Positions 32,318 to 42,442 of a stretch of DNA of 64,000 bases are shown here, in pieces; positions within the stretch are counted from its first letter, which is position 1; each line of letters begins with the position of its first letter. The notes below the pieces were generated by a model that ran no database searches, had not been told where the DNA came from, and saw nothing but the letters and a program-made list of their open reading frames with translations. The stretch is taken from contig OX031064.1 of assembly GCA_943736015.1 (NCBI GenBank), positions 34,771,361 to 34,835,360 on the forward strand. The letters are read 5' to 3'. The DNA comes from Tridacna crocea. Lineage: Eukaryota; Mollusca; Bivalvia; Cardiida; Cardiidae. The translations under genes and the position numbers were made by a program.

Positions 32318-32664
32318 GAAGGAAGGAAGGAAGGGAACAACATAAATTACTCTTAACAGAACACTCTTTATCTGCTATATCACAACTGTTGTTTCCAGTT
32401 ATTTTTATTTCCACATCCTGTTTGCCCTAATAGCTCATATGTCTGGTTCTTTAACGACATAAAGACAACTTAACTGGAACTATTCTAAGTGGCATTCTTA
32501 CTCATGTTCTAGTTGTGGAAAGAAATGCTACTTCTGTTTGGTTACACCACTTGGTTTATCATTTCTACCCAATACTTATTACATAAAACTAAAGACATTA
32601 TATCTTACACCATGCTCTTGACAATGATACTATAGGATCTGTCTTTCTGCGATGCCATGAATAA

Positions 32665-32812
32665 AATGGCGTAAAACTTTACCAAGGGACAAAAAAAAAA
32701 AAAAAAAAAATCAGAGTTCTCAAAGTTGAAAGCATTTTTTGCGGCTGACAAAATATGACTTAAAAAATGAAAGTTGTCCATGGAGCGGTGGAAAACATTG
32801 TAGGGAAAGTCT
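32665..32812. mobile_element. A-family left half
   Basis: ACTTTACCAAGGGACAAAA, an A run, AAGTTGAAAGCATTTTTTGC and GAAAACATTGTAGGGA, then unrelated sequence. It stops inside the left hairpin arm. Confidence 0.65.
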
Positions 32813-32819
32813 GTCATTC

Positions 32820-33117
32820 TTAAGTTCAGTTATCCAAGCACTAGACATAAGCATGTCGCATCCATAAAACGTGTTTCAAACATCAAGCCGCTTCGCTATC
32901 TGGAAGACTGAGTAAACAAGAAAAGTTTCTTAGTGACACGACTTAAGTTTCTTTGAGTCTATGAATTGCCTCAGTTTCAGTCAGAGTGTGTTGTGTGCAA
33001 CCATGACTTTACACCAGGTTCCCGGCAGCCATGGCAGCCATGTTTCTAACAACCGTGGACAAAACGGCATTGGCGTAATACAAAACAGACCTGCTTCGCA
33101 AGTCAAGCTGACGATCA
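32820..33117. other. Unassigned stretch
   Basis: Nothing recognised; a 76-codon frame at 32961-33191 runs into the C element. Confidence 0.4.
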
Positions 33118-33320
33118 CTGTGTGGTCGGATCGAGATTCGTATTCACCTATCATTGTAAGAATACACGTATTTTTTGTCTTGTTCTCCTAGATTTTCTAA
33201 ATTTAAAAGTAACAAAACTTCTGATTGGCTAAACCGGTTGGTTTAGCCAATCAGAAGTTGTGTTACTTTCAAATTTACAAACTTCTGGAGGACAAGACAA
33301 GGAGCTTTCTTAATCTTGAT
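33118..33320. mobile_element. C-like element, variant ends
   Basis: The inner stem CTTCTGATTGGCTAAACCGG / GGTTTAGCCAATCAGAAG is intact. The outer ends differ from other C copies: TGTGTGGTCGGATCGAGATT at the left and CTTTCTTAATCTTGAT at the right, both shared with the copy at 35.2 kb. Confidence 0.75.
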
Positions 33321-33439
33321 CTCCCTTGTAGATCCTGTGGAAGTCCCTTTTCACCGGAATCGACCGAGGCCGTAGTGAAACGCAAAGATCAACCCGTTCC
33401 TCTACGGTCTGTTCGCTTTTTCTCATCGGCAATGGGACT

Positions 33440-33575
33440 GCCGTGGCAAAATTTCTGACTGGCATTGCAACCCCGGCGCTCACGGTCTGACAAATTTGCT
33501 TATCCCGTTCCTCTGCGTTGTATTACCTCGGTCAGGTTTTGTATACGATTGTCAGAAACGTGGATGTCGTGGCTG
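33440..33575. repeat. M segment, part 1
   Basis: GGCATTGCAACCCCGGCG, TCACGGTCTGACAAATTTGC and CTGCGTTGTATTACCTC match 60276-60390. It is interrupted by a G element. Confidence 0.7.
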
Positions 33576-33757
33576 CCGGTGTAATGCAGAAAAATAACCC
33601 TCCCCTACAAAATGACCCGGGTCATTATTCTACGTAGAGAAATGACCCTATGGGGTCATTTCTCTACGTAGAATAATGGCCCGGGTCATTCCTCTACGTA
33701 GCGGAATGACCCATGGGTCATTTTGTAGGGGACCATCATTTCTCTGCATTACACCGG
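33576..33757. mobile_element. G element nested in M
   Basis: CCGG-bounded, 182 bp, with inner CTACGTAGAGAAATGACCC/complement units. The M copy at 60.3 kb lacks it. Confidence 0.88.
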
Positions 33758-33960
33758 CCACACGGCAACACGTAGGGTTTCCTCAACGGATTGTCAAGGA
33801 TACCGAGAGGTAGCATAAAGAGACTTAATTACCCTTGGTAAGTGGAGAAAAAAAAATGAATAAAGGCTCTTGGCACACCACGTTTCGGACAAACCGGGCT
33901 GTCCTGGGTGTCGGGAACATGATGTAAACGTAGGTTTATATTGATCTCCTTTCTTTTAAC
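33758..33960. repeat. M segment, part 2
   Basis: AAGGATACCGAGAGGTAGC and TGGTAAGTGGAGA match 60407-60470. CACCACGTTTCGGACAAACC to AACGTAGG matches 61163-61225 in reverse complement. Confidence 0.6.
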
Positions 33961-34113
33961 AGTTTTTGTTTAAATTCATAACTTCAAAGGTTCCGGCTTC
34001 TTTTTTTTTCTTTTTATCTGATCCTAAACCACACTGTACCAAAAAGAAGTAAACCGATCACAGTCTCCCAGTGGGTAACGTAGATTCATATGGAAAAAAA
34101 CAACCCATATTAT

Positions 34114-34384
34114 TTGGCTTGCAACACACGAAAAGGGACATTCGGACATTTGCGCAAAGTGTCGTCTCGGATCAGCCTGCGCAGTCCGCGCAGGCTGATC
34201 CGAGACGGCACTTTACGACTACACTAGATTTTGTGCTATAGTAGATTTGCGCAAAACCGAAAAGTACATAAAAACCGAAAGTGGCGTATTGGACAAGCAT
34301 GCGAGGACTGTGCCGCGGGCTGATCCGAGACGACACTTTACGTTAATGTTTGAATGCCCCTTTTCACGTGTTGCTGGCCATTTC
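34114..34384. mobile_element. I2 element, intact
   Basis: Ends TGGCTTGCAACACACGAAAA and CCCCTTTTCACGTGTTGCTGGCCA form the inverted repeat. The left hairpin GGATCAGCCTGCGCAGTCCG / CGCAGGCTGATCC is perfect; a second, decayed hairpin lies at about 34280-34335. Confidence 0.85.
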
Positions 34385-34544
34385 ATCGTCGCTAGACCGG
34401 TCGAAACTGACAGAAGATGTAATACTCATGTAGACGTAATTTGACAGACACAAACATGTGCCTTTGACACCAACTACATCAAAACTATCTTAAGTCTCTC
34501 TCGCTCTTTATTGGCCACATATTGACGCCTCGGTATGAGAAGAT

Positions 34545-34620
34545 AGGAGCCATGCTCTGTGATAAAGGGGCTTAATGCATGTGCGAAAAGTATCGGCCTG
34601 GCTGACATTGGGTGCGAGAA
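34545..34620. mobile_element. I1 fragment
   Basis: GGAGCCATGCTCTGTGATAA and AATGCATGTGCGAAAAGTAT are I1. It breaks off in the hairpin (GGCCTGGCTGAC). Confidence 0.65.
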
Positions 34621-34639
34621 TTTTTTTCCCGAGATTTGA

Positions 34640-34800
34640 TGGTACCCATCGCCACAGAAAGCATTCCTCTCTCACGTTCTACGATGGTAACATGGAAAAG
34701 CAATCGATGGATTGAGAAGAAAATTGTGCGAAATCCTGGTAAAAAGGAACTCTGGAAAAGTATTGATTGGTGAAATGATCGCTGGAAGATACCAGAAATG
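34640..34800. repeat. M-associated segment
   Basis: CATTCCTCTCTCACGTTCTA, ACGATGGTAACATGGAAAAG and a GGAAAAGTATTGATTGGT-like block correspond, in order, to 61243-61370. Confidence 0.5.
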
Positions 34801-35224
34801 ATGTTGAAAACGGCAATGAACAACACATAATGAATGAACATGCATGTGTAATTGTGGCAGAAATAGAATAAAAAATCTCTTTGCATGTTATTTCTCATAG
34901 CTGACAGTTGCTATGTAATTATTGTTTATCACTTTTGCTGTATTTTTCAAAACTCTCAGTATCTTTTTGCCAAGATATAAAAGGTTTGGCAGACATTGTA
35001 GACTGAGAGATTGGCGAATCTTCAAAAGAAACATTTAACTGTCGGCCTCTGTTGACATAGACAAAACCAGTTTTTGCCATAAAATCTGGAGGTTTCATCG
35101 AAAATGTCTTGCGTACTATTTCAATGAGTAGAGAGATCTGTCTCGAACCTGAAAGCATGCTATGGATTCCACAAATTTATCTAGAATATTGCGATAAAAA
35201 CTTGATTGTATAGCAGTCTATATT
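34800..35224. other. Unassigned stretch
   Basis: Nothing recognised. Confidence 0.4.
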
Positions 35225-35430
35225 TCTGTGTGGTCGGATTGAGATTCGTATTCACCTATCATCGTTAAGAATAGATGTATTTTTGTCTTATTCTCCTAGA
35301 TTTTCTACATTTGAAAGTAACAAAACTTATGATTGGCTAAACCAATTGGTTTAGCCAATCAAAAGTTGTGTTACTTTCAAATCTACAAACTTCTGGAGGA
35401 CAAGACAAAGAACTTTCTTAATCTTGATGA
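35225..35430. mobile_element. C-like element, variant ends
   Basis: Sister of the copy at 33.1 kb, starting TGTGTGGTCGGATTGAGATT. The stem is GATTGGCTAAACCAATTGGT / TTTAGCCAATC. Confidence 0.75.
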
Positions 35431-35863
35431 ACATGGATCCAGGTCTCGTTGCCCGTGTACAGAGGTTCCCATCGGATTTACAAACAACGGAAGTCTTAAA
35501 GTGTTACTTAACTTATCGAAATATCCCAAAGGGTTAAAAGACCGAACTTTTACCCATCCAATGGAAAAAGGTCCAGAGTTTTTTTTTTAAACATTTATTC
35601 AGTCCGAAAATTAATTGTGTTTGTCGAAATTCATGTTTCAATCATATAGGTCTGATTAACGGTCATTAAAGCGTGTAGCACTGCACCAGGATGTAAATGG
35701 CACGATTGAAAGGGAAATCCGAAAACACGGTACCAATTTTCAGGGTTATTGTGAACCAAAGACCTGCCGATAGAACGTCGAGTATATCCTAAATTGATTT
35801 CCCTGATTTAACATTATCCCCCGCAGTATGAGTCCGTATTAATTAACTTTCAGCGCAATTATA

Positions 35864-36126
35864 TGGCTTGCAACACGTGAAAAGGGGCATTCAGACATTT
35901 GCGTAAAGTTTCGTCTCGGATTAGCCTGCGCAAAGAGCGCAGGCTAATCCGAGACGTCACTTTACGACTACTTTAGATTTTGGGCTACAGTAAACATGCG
36001 CATAACTGAAAAATACATAAAAACGGAAAGAGTCGTTTCGGATCAGCCTCCGCGGACTGCGCAGGTTGATCCGAGACGACACTTTACGCAAATGTCCGAA
36101 TGCCCCTTTTGGTGTGTTGCAGGCCA
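35864..36126. mobile_element. I2 element, intact
   Basis: TGGCTTGCAACACGTGAAAA and GGTGTGTTGCAGGCCA ends. Two hairpins: GATTAGCCTGCGCAAAGAGC and its complement near 35930, and TCAGCCTCCGCGGACTGCGC near 36050. Confidence 0.88.
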
Positions 36127-36214
36127 TTATTATTATTGTAAACTCGACCTTTTTAGGCAGCTGAAAAGCAAATAAAATCTACTAAAACTCAGAGATTCTT
36201 ATCTTATAGATTAG

Positions 36215-36325
36215 ACTTGATGAGCGGACGGTGAAGATTTAAGATAAAACTGCACCTTCTTTGCAGTCTGATCTTGATCTTTACCGTTCATTAAAGTCCA
36301 TGTTTTCTCCCATTACATTGAAAGG
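36215..36325. mobile_element. H element
   Basis: GCGGACGGTGAAGATTTAAG, CTGCACCTTCTTTGCAGTCT, GATCTTGATCTTTACCGTTC and a tail ending GAAAGGGTTAA. Confidence 0.65.
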
Positions 36326-36519
36326 GTTAATTAACCTTTTCCCTATCGTCAATCTAATGCCCTTTTCTGAGGTTCAAAACCGACGAAGTTTAGTTCTATT
36401 ATTGCTGTTGTATTTTGGCGGAAATAGAGGATGGCGAAAGGTAGTATGGGTATGCTCTGTAACTTTGGCGGGAAGTTTTTTTCTTACTTTATAGGCAAAT
36501 GCGTTCGTCTCCTAAAGCT

Positions 36520-36745
36520 TTGAGCTGCTAGGCACGACTAAAGGGGCTTCTTGCGGCCATTGTAGATTATAATCAGACTAAACAGAACGTGCAGTCCGAT
36601 CTTGGATTTACTCTGTCCAATATGACGATAGTTTTCTGGAAATTGATAAATTTGAAATTGCAGTATTTCGTTAGTTTTTTTCTTTTTTTTTTTTTAAATA
36701 TTGTCATGAAAAGTTCATAAATTTTTTTCAAGAGGTTAAGGGTTT
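36520..36745. mobile_element. H element, reverse orientation
   Basis: GAGCTGCTAGGCACGACTAA, ATAATCAGACTAAACAGAAC, GTGCAGTCCGATCTTGGATT and CTCTGTCCAATATGACGATA; the AT-rich flank ends GTTAAGGGTTTAA. Confidence 0.65.
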
Positions 36746-36835
36746 AAACAAATCACATGAATCCGCGTTTAGGTATCTTTAAGCGATTGCGCAGCTAAAT
36801 CATCACACTGGAAACAAGAAATAGCTTTCAAAAAG

Positions 36836-37062
36836 ATATAGAGGATATTTATTGTTTCTAGTGAAAGATCGAAATATCGAAATTTATTTAAGTGAACACC
36901 ATCGGTAATATTTTCACGAGTGGCTGGTAAGCAGCATTTTTCCTTTTCCTACAATGCTTTTTACCCTTCACAAAACAAATTTCAAATTTCCAGTCACTTA
37001 TATTTTGTCGTCTGCAAATGCTTTCGATTTGGACAAACCTAAAATTTTGTCGTTTTGTAAGC
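36836..37062. mobile_element. K/A chimera joined at hairpin centres
   Basis: 36836-36922 is the left half of K, stopping at CACGAGTGGC, the K palindrome centre. From about 36923 (GGTAAGCAGCATTTTTCC) the sequence is the right half of A1, starting at its own hairpin centre and running to the TTTGTCGTTTTGTAA end. Both elements are missing exactly one arm. Confidence 0.8.
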
Positions 37063-37063
37063 A

Positions 37064-37293
37064 GTAAACCGTTTCCCAAACAGCAAATTTTGGACCACAC
37101 CAAACTAAAAGCATTCTGCAGATGACAACTTAACAGTTGCTAAAAGGATGATTTTTCTATATGATAGGGTAGAAAACATTGTGGAAAAAGGAGAAAAGGC
37201 TGGTTACCAGCATTTTCTCCTTTTCCCACAATGTTTTCAAAAGGCTTCTATTCCTGACCCGTAAAAAACAGGGATTGTTTGGGAAAGGGTTAA
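37064..37293. mobile_element. A element
   Basis: The left end is degenerate (GTAAACCGTTTCCCAAACAG), the right TTAA is at 37290-37293. The hairpin is good, with one AAAAGGCTGG arm change. Confidence 0.85.
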
Positions 37294-37374
37294 GCAGAAG
37301 AAGGTTTAATCTTGTATATAAATGAAAACTTTCCATTGCAATTTCAAAGTTTCTTTTACTGAAGAACATCTCTC

Positions 37375-37487
37375 CTTATATCAGGCAGTGTAGGTCAAAG
37401 ACCAGGCTGCACATTCTGCAGAGACTGATCTTGATCTACGTCGTCAACAAAAGTGTATTGAGTTACAGTAAGTTGGCTAAGGGTTAA
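37375..37487. mobile_element. H element
   Basis: CAGGCAGTGTAGGTCAAAGA, GGCTGCACATTCTGCAGAGA, TGATCTTGATCTACGTCGTC and a tail ending GGCTAAGGGTTAA. Confidence 0.7.
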
Positions 37488-37766
37488 TACTTAGCCAAAA
37501 CAACAACACTAACAACAACAAAAAATCCAGAATTTGATGAATAGGTCAGAATTGCCCAGAACAGAACGATTGATGGACAGGGACTGTTAAAGTCATTATA
37601 TAGATAGCAGAACCGTTTTCACGGACCATTTCCCTCTGGATTGATAATATTTTTTTCTCCGCGCTTGTTATTGTCTGTAGTTCATAATGATTAGATAAAA
37701 AAGTTGTTATATCAATTACGACTGGGATACTCGTCGCTAATCCGAATTGAACCACTTTTACAGACT

Positions 37767-37768
<2 letters not shown>

Positions 37769-37832
<64 letters not shown>
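37769..37832. repeat. (GA)n microsatellite
   Basis: About 64 bp with one AAA interruption near the right end, then a GACG/GACT-rich tail to about 37865. Confidence 0.95.
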
Positions 37833-37833
<1 letters not shown>

Positions 37834-38200
37834 AAAAAAGAGACGGACGGACTGACTGACAGACAGTGAAAATATACAGATAATTTAAGGAGAACGGGAG
37901 GGGGACATGTGCTGATATACCACTAATTTTTACATGTCGAAATTAAGGTGAAATAAACGGGAAAGAAGTTAAAGAACGAATTTTGTCTTTATGGGATATG
38001 TATACATGCAATCATCACTTTGTCGGGAAAGGATAAACCAGTTTTACAAGAAATTCCTGCCATTCCCAGCACGTCTTCAAAGGTTTTCTTTGTAAGACTT
38101 CGCCAGGAATATATGCCTTCCATAAAACTAGGTATGCAAGTATATTGGTGGCTGTCACATCGATAATGAAAAAATTAATTATAACGAGTTTATTTCATCA

Positions 38201-38332
38201 ACTTGTGGTTAATATGGGGACATATTTGCCGAAAAGGGAAAGGTATGCAAAAACAACGAGTGCCATAAGGCGCGAGTTATTTTCGCGGACCTTTTCCTTT
38301 TGAGGCAAATATTTCCCCATATTAACCACAAG
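38201..38332. repeat. Fold-back, about 45-bp arms
   Basis: ACTTGTGGTTAATATGGGGA at the left pairs with TCCCCATATTAACCACAAG at the right. The arms continue through ATATTTGCC / GGCAAATAT and AAAGG / CCTTTT. The loop contains ACGAGTGCC/GGCGCGAGT. Confidence 0.8.
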
Positions 38333-39066
38333 CTCACGCAATAAATTATATATTATATTTCCTCGGATTATTTTGTCAAAGAATGCCACTTTTAAAACAA
38401 TCGATCTCAAGTCAATTTACCAGGTTTTCGACAGAAGGAAAATGTTCACTGTGAGGGGGAAATATTTCCCCCAGCTTAAATGACGTCATTTTTTTTTAAC
38501 CCATAACATTTCTAAAAATAGACACATGAAATATAATATACAAGTGTATTTCTGTTGCACTTTTTATTTAATGAATCTCTATGGTATACAGAATCTGTCA
38601 TAAATTGACATATGAGATAAGACTTTATAAAACCTAACCCAGAAAACAAAAGAGCATGAGGAGAGCATAATGACTCTCTTATAGACCAGGTTAATAGAAT
38701 TTTATTAAAATCAATGAATGACGGTTCCTGTCATTACATGATTTTATCTTGTAACTTTATCTCAAGAAACGCACATACAACTGTCTGAATCTGTGTATGA
38801 AATCTACATTTTGATAAATGTGATAGACTCACTGTATGGACAGTCTCTAAATCGAAGTTCGTTAATAGTGCTAAATAAGCTGAAGTAAGACTGCATGATT
38901 CTATATTTTATAAGTGACAAAAAAAATGTTTGTATTTCCAAGATCAATAATTTCTTGAAAATGAATTAAAACTTAAATATCGGTGTTATTTTGGAAAATA
39001 TCGTACAAGGATACCAGGGGTACAATGATTTAACAAATGACGATTCATTCCGTCAAAAATCCTTCC
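38333..39066. other. Unassigned stretch
   Basis: One short inverted motif GGGGGAAATATTTCCCCC lies at about 38455-38472. Otherwise nothing recognised. Confidence 0.45.
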
Positions 39067-39288
39067 TTAACCCTTTACCACACAACGTCGACTTTTAACA
39101 CCCCTGAAGAAGAAAGCTTATGAAAACATTGTGGGAAAAGGAGAAAATGCTGGTAACCAGAATTTTCTCCTTTTCCCATAATGTTGTCTATCCTGCTGGA
39201 AACAAATATAAATTTTTGTGTTACGTTTAGTCTGCAAATGCTTTCAATTTGGACCAGTCTAAAATTTTGTCGTTTGGTAAAGGGTTAA
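39067..39288. mobile_element. A1 element
   Basis: TTAA at 39067-39070 and 39285-39288. The hairpin has a single mismatch (ACCAGAATTTT). Confidence 0.9.
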
Positions 39289-39582
39289 ACATGTGTAAGA
39301 TAAGAAAAAAAAAAAAATCGGAAAGCCTGTATCTAGCAGAAAACAAGGAGGTTAGATGAGAAACTGCTGCAGTAAACAAAAATTCCAATTTATCGTATCA
39401 CATGTTGCAAACACATAATGCAAGCTTCTGAATTCTTGCATGCCATTTAATCTTTTCCCATGTGAAAAATATTTCAAAGTATTTTAAGTTCTGTTTTGTT
39501 TTGTGATGCTTTCATTTTCTGGCGAGACGAAAATCGTTTAGTGAGAAACATGTTAAATGATGCCTGATACCGTATATTACAA

Positions 39583-39817
39583 TAATGAGTAGAGAGATAC
39601 AATTATCGTTGGCCCTTGTCGGGCACGGGCGTTATTTTTTTTTTTCGCCCTGTTTTCCCCATACAATAGAGCGGCACAGGTATGAATGAAATTTCTTTCT
39701 GAGCAATGACTGACCCGATGAGATATATTTTTCTCTGCAAGAAAAGGGAAACTGAATCGAACCCACACCCTCACACCCTTGAGACCTACTGCCTTCTAAC
39801 TGAGCTATGCAGGGTGG
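39583..39817 (-). mobile_element. tRNA-headed SINE candidate
   Basis: On the minus strand, TAGCTCAGTTAGAAGG (box A, 39792-39807) and GGGTTCGATTC (box B, 39753-39763) have normal tRNA spacing. The acceptor stem does not pair, so this is a SINE head rather than a tRNA gene. The body passes a short hairpin (GCCCGTGCCCGACAAGGGC) and ends GTATCTCTCTACTC. No clear target duplication was found. Confidence 0.55.
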
Positions 39818-40079
39818 TAAAAATGACTATAAAATACAGATCAGTGAAAATATGTAGCCTGTTTTTCGCTTCAAATAATTTGAAAATTTATTCATTTGAG
39901 GTATTGCTGTTCTAAGGCTTCAAATGCAACAGAAGTAAGATTTCTAATGAGTTGATAAATAAGGATTTATACTGATATAGTATTTTTTCACATTTCTAAC
40001 AGACCAGAAATTCCTATGGTGTCTATCTTGAAATTATCTTTTGATACTTTTGTTAGTTTCCTGAAAAGAGAAGTAATTA

Positions 40080-40622
40080 TTCTATCACATAACTCCCCTT
40101 GTCTTCAATGTAATACAGCCATAACGAACTTTCTTGTCTTACACTCGTGTGAGATAAGAAAATAGTGCTGTACACCCTATTTAGTCAACACTGTAATCAT
40201 ATGCTTCATTTCTAAAACATTCCTGACCTACGTTCCTGAAGGAAATTAGCGGTCAAAAGTCTTATCAAGATAAAGTTGTTTATTCAATATCACTTTTAGA
40301 CTCAAACAAATATTAATATATGCAAGTTTCTTCGTAACTATTTTTCGTTCGTAATGTACGTGTCAAAGTAAGCGCATAGGTTTCATGTAACTTTCACTAC
40401 ACATGATACAGGTATGCCTCTTGTTTAACGCACTTTGGACAACAATTCTTGTTATACAGTAATGTGATAAAAAGAATCTGATACTCGTTGGCTTTTGAGG
40501 TAAAAAATTATTAAACTCATCGGCAAAAAATGTTATTAAGCTCGCCAAAGGCTCGCTTATTAACATTTTTGTAGACTTGTTTAATGAATTTTTATCTCAA
40601 AAACCAACTCATGACAGATCCT
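40080..40622. mobile_element. Uncharacterised insertion in F, with fold-back
   Basis: About 540 bp absent from the other F copies. It includes a palindrome at about 40488-40610 (GTTGGCTTTTGAGGTAAAAA against TTTTTATCTCAAAAACCAAC) and a smaller TTGTCTTACACTCGTGTGAG dyad near 40134. A CTAT may be duplicated at the edges; this is weak. Confidence 0.45.
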
Positions 40623-40744
40623 ATATCTCTCTTTTTGTAATGATAATATAGTGGTTTTAGATTTATAAACGATAATTCTAAGACGGACAAAAAAAAAAAG
40701 GAAAAAGTGGCTCGGTTGAATTAGTATTCATTTTCAATCATAAC

Positions 40745-40911
40745 ATTATTATAGTCTTTCTTTGACTATAATAATTAGATGCTCAGAATGCCTACTGAAC
40801 AAGTTCTTTAAAGGGTACTTGACTATATTGGTTTGATGGACAGATATTGTTATTTGCATTATGGGCCGGTGGCCTTTTGCATAAAATAAAATTGAGTTGA
40901 GGTGAGTTGAG
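40745..40911 (+). mobile_element. 5'-truncated retroposon tail with 12-bp target duplication
   Basis: A 167-bp insert in F flanked by TTCAATCATAAC at 40733-40744 and 40912-40923. It ends GCATAAAATAAAATTGAGTT with a TTGAG-type tail, preceded by GGGCCGGTGGCC. Tail structure and perfect duplication indicate target-primed reverse transcription; only the 3' end of the source element is present. Confidence 0.85.
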
Positions 40912-41130
40912 TTCAATCATAACAAATTTTTGTATGATAATATTATAGCGAAAATAATTGTTTTTCATCAGGAGGGTACTAACTTAAAAGAGAAAAATGG
41001 TTTTCACAAACACCCTTGTTTTACTGTGTATCTTTTGATAAAGTTTCAAACTATAGGCTTTAGGAAAACTAGGGTTCATGCAGGGGGATTTTTCAGTGAC
41101 ATGTCAATAGAAAATATCCAGGTGAACCTA

Positions 41131-41304
41131 TGATAAATGTTAATGAGATATACATGCAGGTATAAACAATATCATGGGCGGCCATAGGACCTATTCATGT
41201 TTCGATAAATTCTCTTTGATAAATGTTAATGAGATATACATGCAGGTATAAACAATATCATGGGCGGCCATAGGACCTATTCATGTTTCGATAAATTCTC
41301 TTTG
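41131..41304. repeat. Perfect 87-bp tandem duplication
   Basis: TGATAAATGTTAATGAGATA starts at 41131 and again at 41218. I see no difference over the unit, so it is recent or an assembly artefact. Confidence 0.9.
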
Positions 41305-41657
41305 TCCAAGCTTATTACTGGCCATCAGTTGTACTTCTAAAAGCAATAACATGTAAGTTTTTACGCATGTATCCGGCAGTGACTACAGGGAACACTTGAT
41401 TGTGTTCCAGCCCGTAGCCTGGGGCGGATAAAAGAATAATTTATTGGTCTGTTTCGTGATCCAAATGCAAATACAAATACGCGATGGAATCATACAGAAC
41501 ATGTTACGCTGGGTAGTTACAGTTAATGTTGACTTTGTGGGAGACTTTAGACGTTACTCTTCAGTCTTAGCTTGGCAAAATTTTGTAGATTTCGCCATTC
41601 TGATAGCATTTGAGACCTGTTTCAGTAGATGAGGCTGTAATACATCTCCGTGATGCA
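41305..41657. other. Unassigned stretch
   Basis: Nothing recognised. Confidence 0.4.
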
Positions 41658-41884
41658 TTAACTCTTTACCAAACGACAATATTTCAGACTTGTCCAAATC
41701 GAAAGCATTTGCAGATGACAAAATAAAAGAGACTGAAAATTCAAAATTTATTTGGTGAAGGGTAGAAAACATTGTGGGAAAAGGAGAAAATGCTGGTTAC
41801 CAGCATTTTCTTCTTTTCCCACAATGTTTTCTAAAGGCATCTTTCTCGGGGTCGTCAAAAGTAGGGATTGTGTGGTAATGGGTA
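41658..41884. mobile_element. A1 element
   Basis: TTAA at 41658-41661. The right terminus is degenerate (GGTAATGGGTAAAC). One stem mismatch (TTCTTCTTTTCCC). Confidence 0.88.
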
Positions 41885-41929
41885 AACATTGGAAGATGTA
41901 TCTTGTCTAACCGCAAAATCAATTATGAG

Positions 41930-42020
41930 ATAGAATGGTCCTCGTTCATACAGAGAGTAATATTAACCCGAAGCAAAAAGCTTCAGATGCACTAAACCCC
42001 CTTTTCAAAAAGCATGGGTC
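41930..42020. mobile_element. I1 fragment
   Basis: ATTATGAGATAGAATGGTCC, AAGCTTCAGATGCACTAAAC and CCCCCTTTTCAAAAAGCATG resemble I1 flanks without the GC hairpin. Confidence 0.45.
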
Positions 42021-42089
42021 TTTTTAAGTGGTAAGGAAAGCGGGGCAAACAGATAAAAGTAATCTTTTTTATGATCAAATATTGAAATG

Positions 42090-42275
42090 CGATTCTTCAC
42101 CAGACGATAATTTAGACAATATCGTGTTTAAAGCATCTACAAATGACATATCAGATGAGGCTCACATGATAAGATTTTTGTCATATTTAGGTTAGAAAAT
42201 ATCGTTGGAAAAGGAGAAAATGCTGTCTACTAACACTTTCTCTTTTTCCAACTATGTTTTCAATATGGTCCCCAC
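42090..42275. mobile_element. A-family copy, decayed
   Basis: TTCACCAGACGATAATTTAG and ATCGTTGGAAAAGGAGAAAA with TTTCTCTTTTTCCAAC. The hairpin arms survive but the loop side (GCTGTCTACTAACAC) has diverged. Confidence 0.6.
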
Positions 42276-42442
42276 CACCATCTGTGACAGTTCCCAGGCT
42301 GTCGATCTGATTATCTTAGATGTTCTCCTTTTTTTAATTATTTATTTTAAGTTAGTTTGTTCGCTGGTTTACAAACGAGAGAACAAGAATCAACTGTGTA
42401 AGGCTTGGTGTGAACATTAAGCAGTAGTATATAACTTGCCTG

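Larger units (their letters stand above)
39940..40985. mobile_element. F element split by two insertions
   Basis: F blocks occur in order. ATAAATAAGGATTTATACTG and CACATTTCTAACAGACCAGA lie at 39955-40080. ATATAGTGGTTTTAGATTTA lies at 40647-40670. AATCATAAC, then a TTTTTGTATGATAATATT block, lies at 40915-40945. The gaps are filled by the two insertions listed separately. Confidence 0.7.

Noticed and set aside
38455-38472. Short palindrome as an operator
   Set aside because: A single AT-rich dyad with no adjacent gene; no basis for a regulatory call.
39753-39820. tRNA gene on the minus strand
   Set aside because: Good internal promoter boxes, but no acceptor pairing, and the sequence continues into a SINE-like body.
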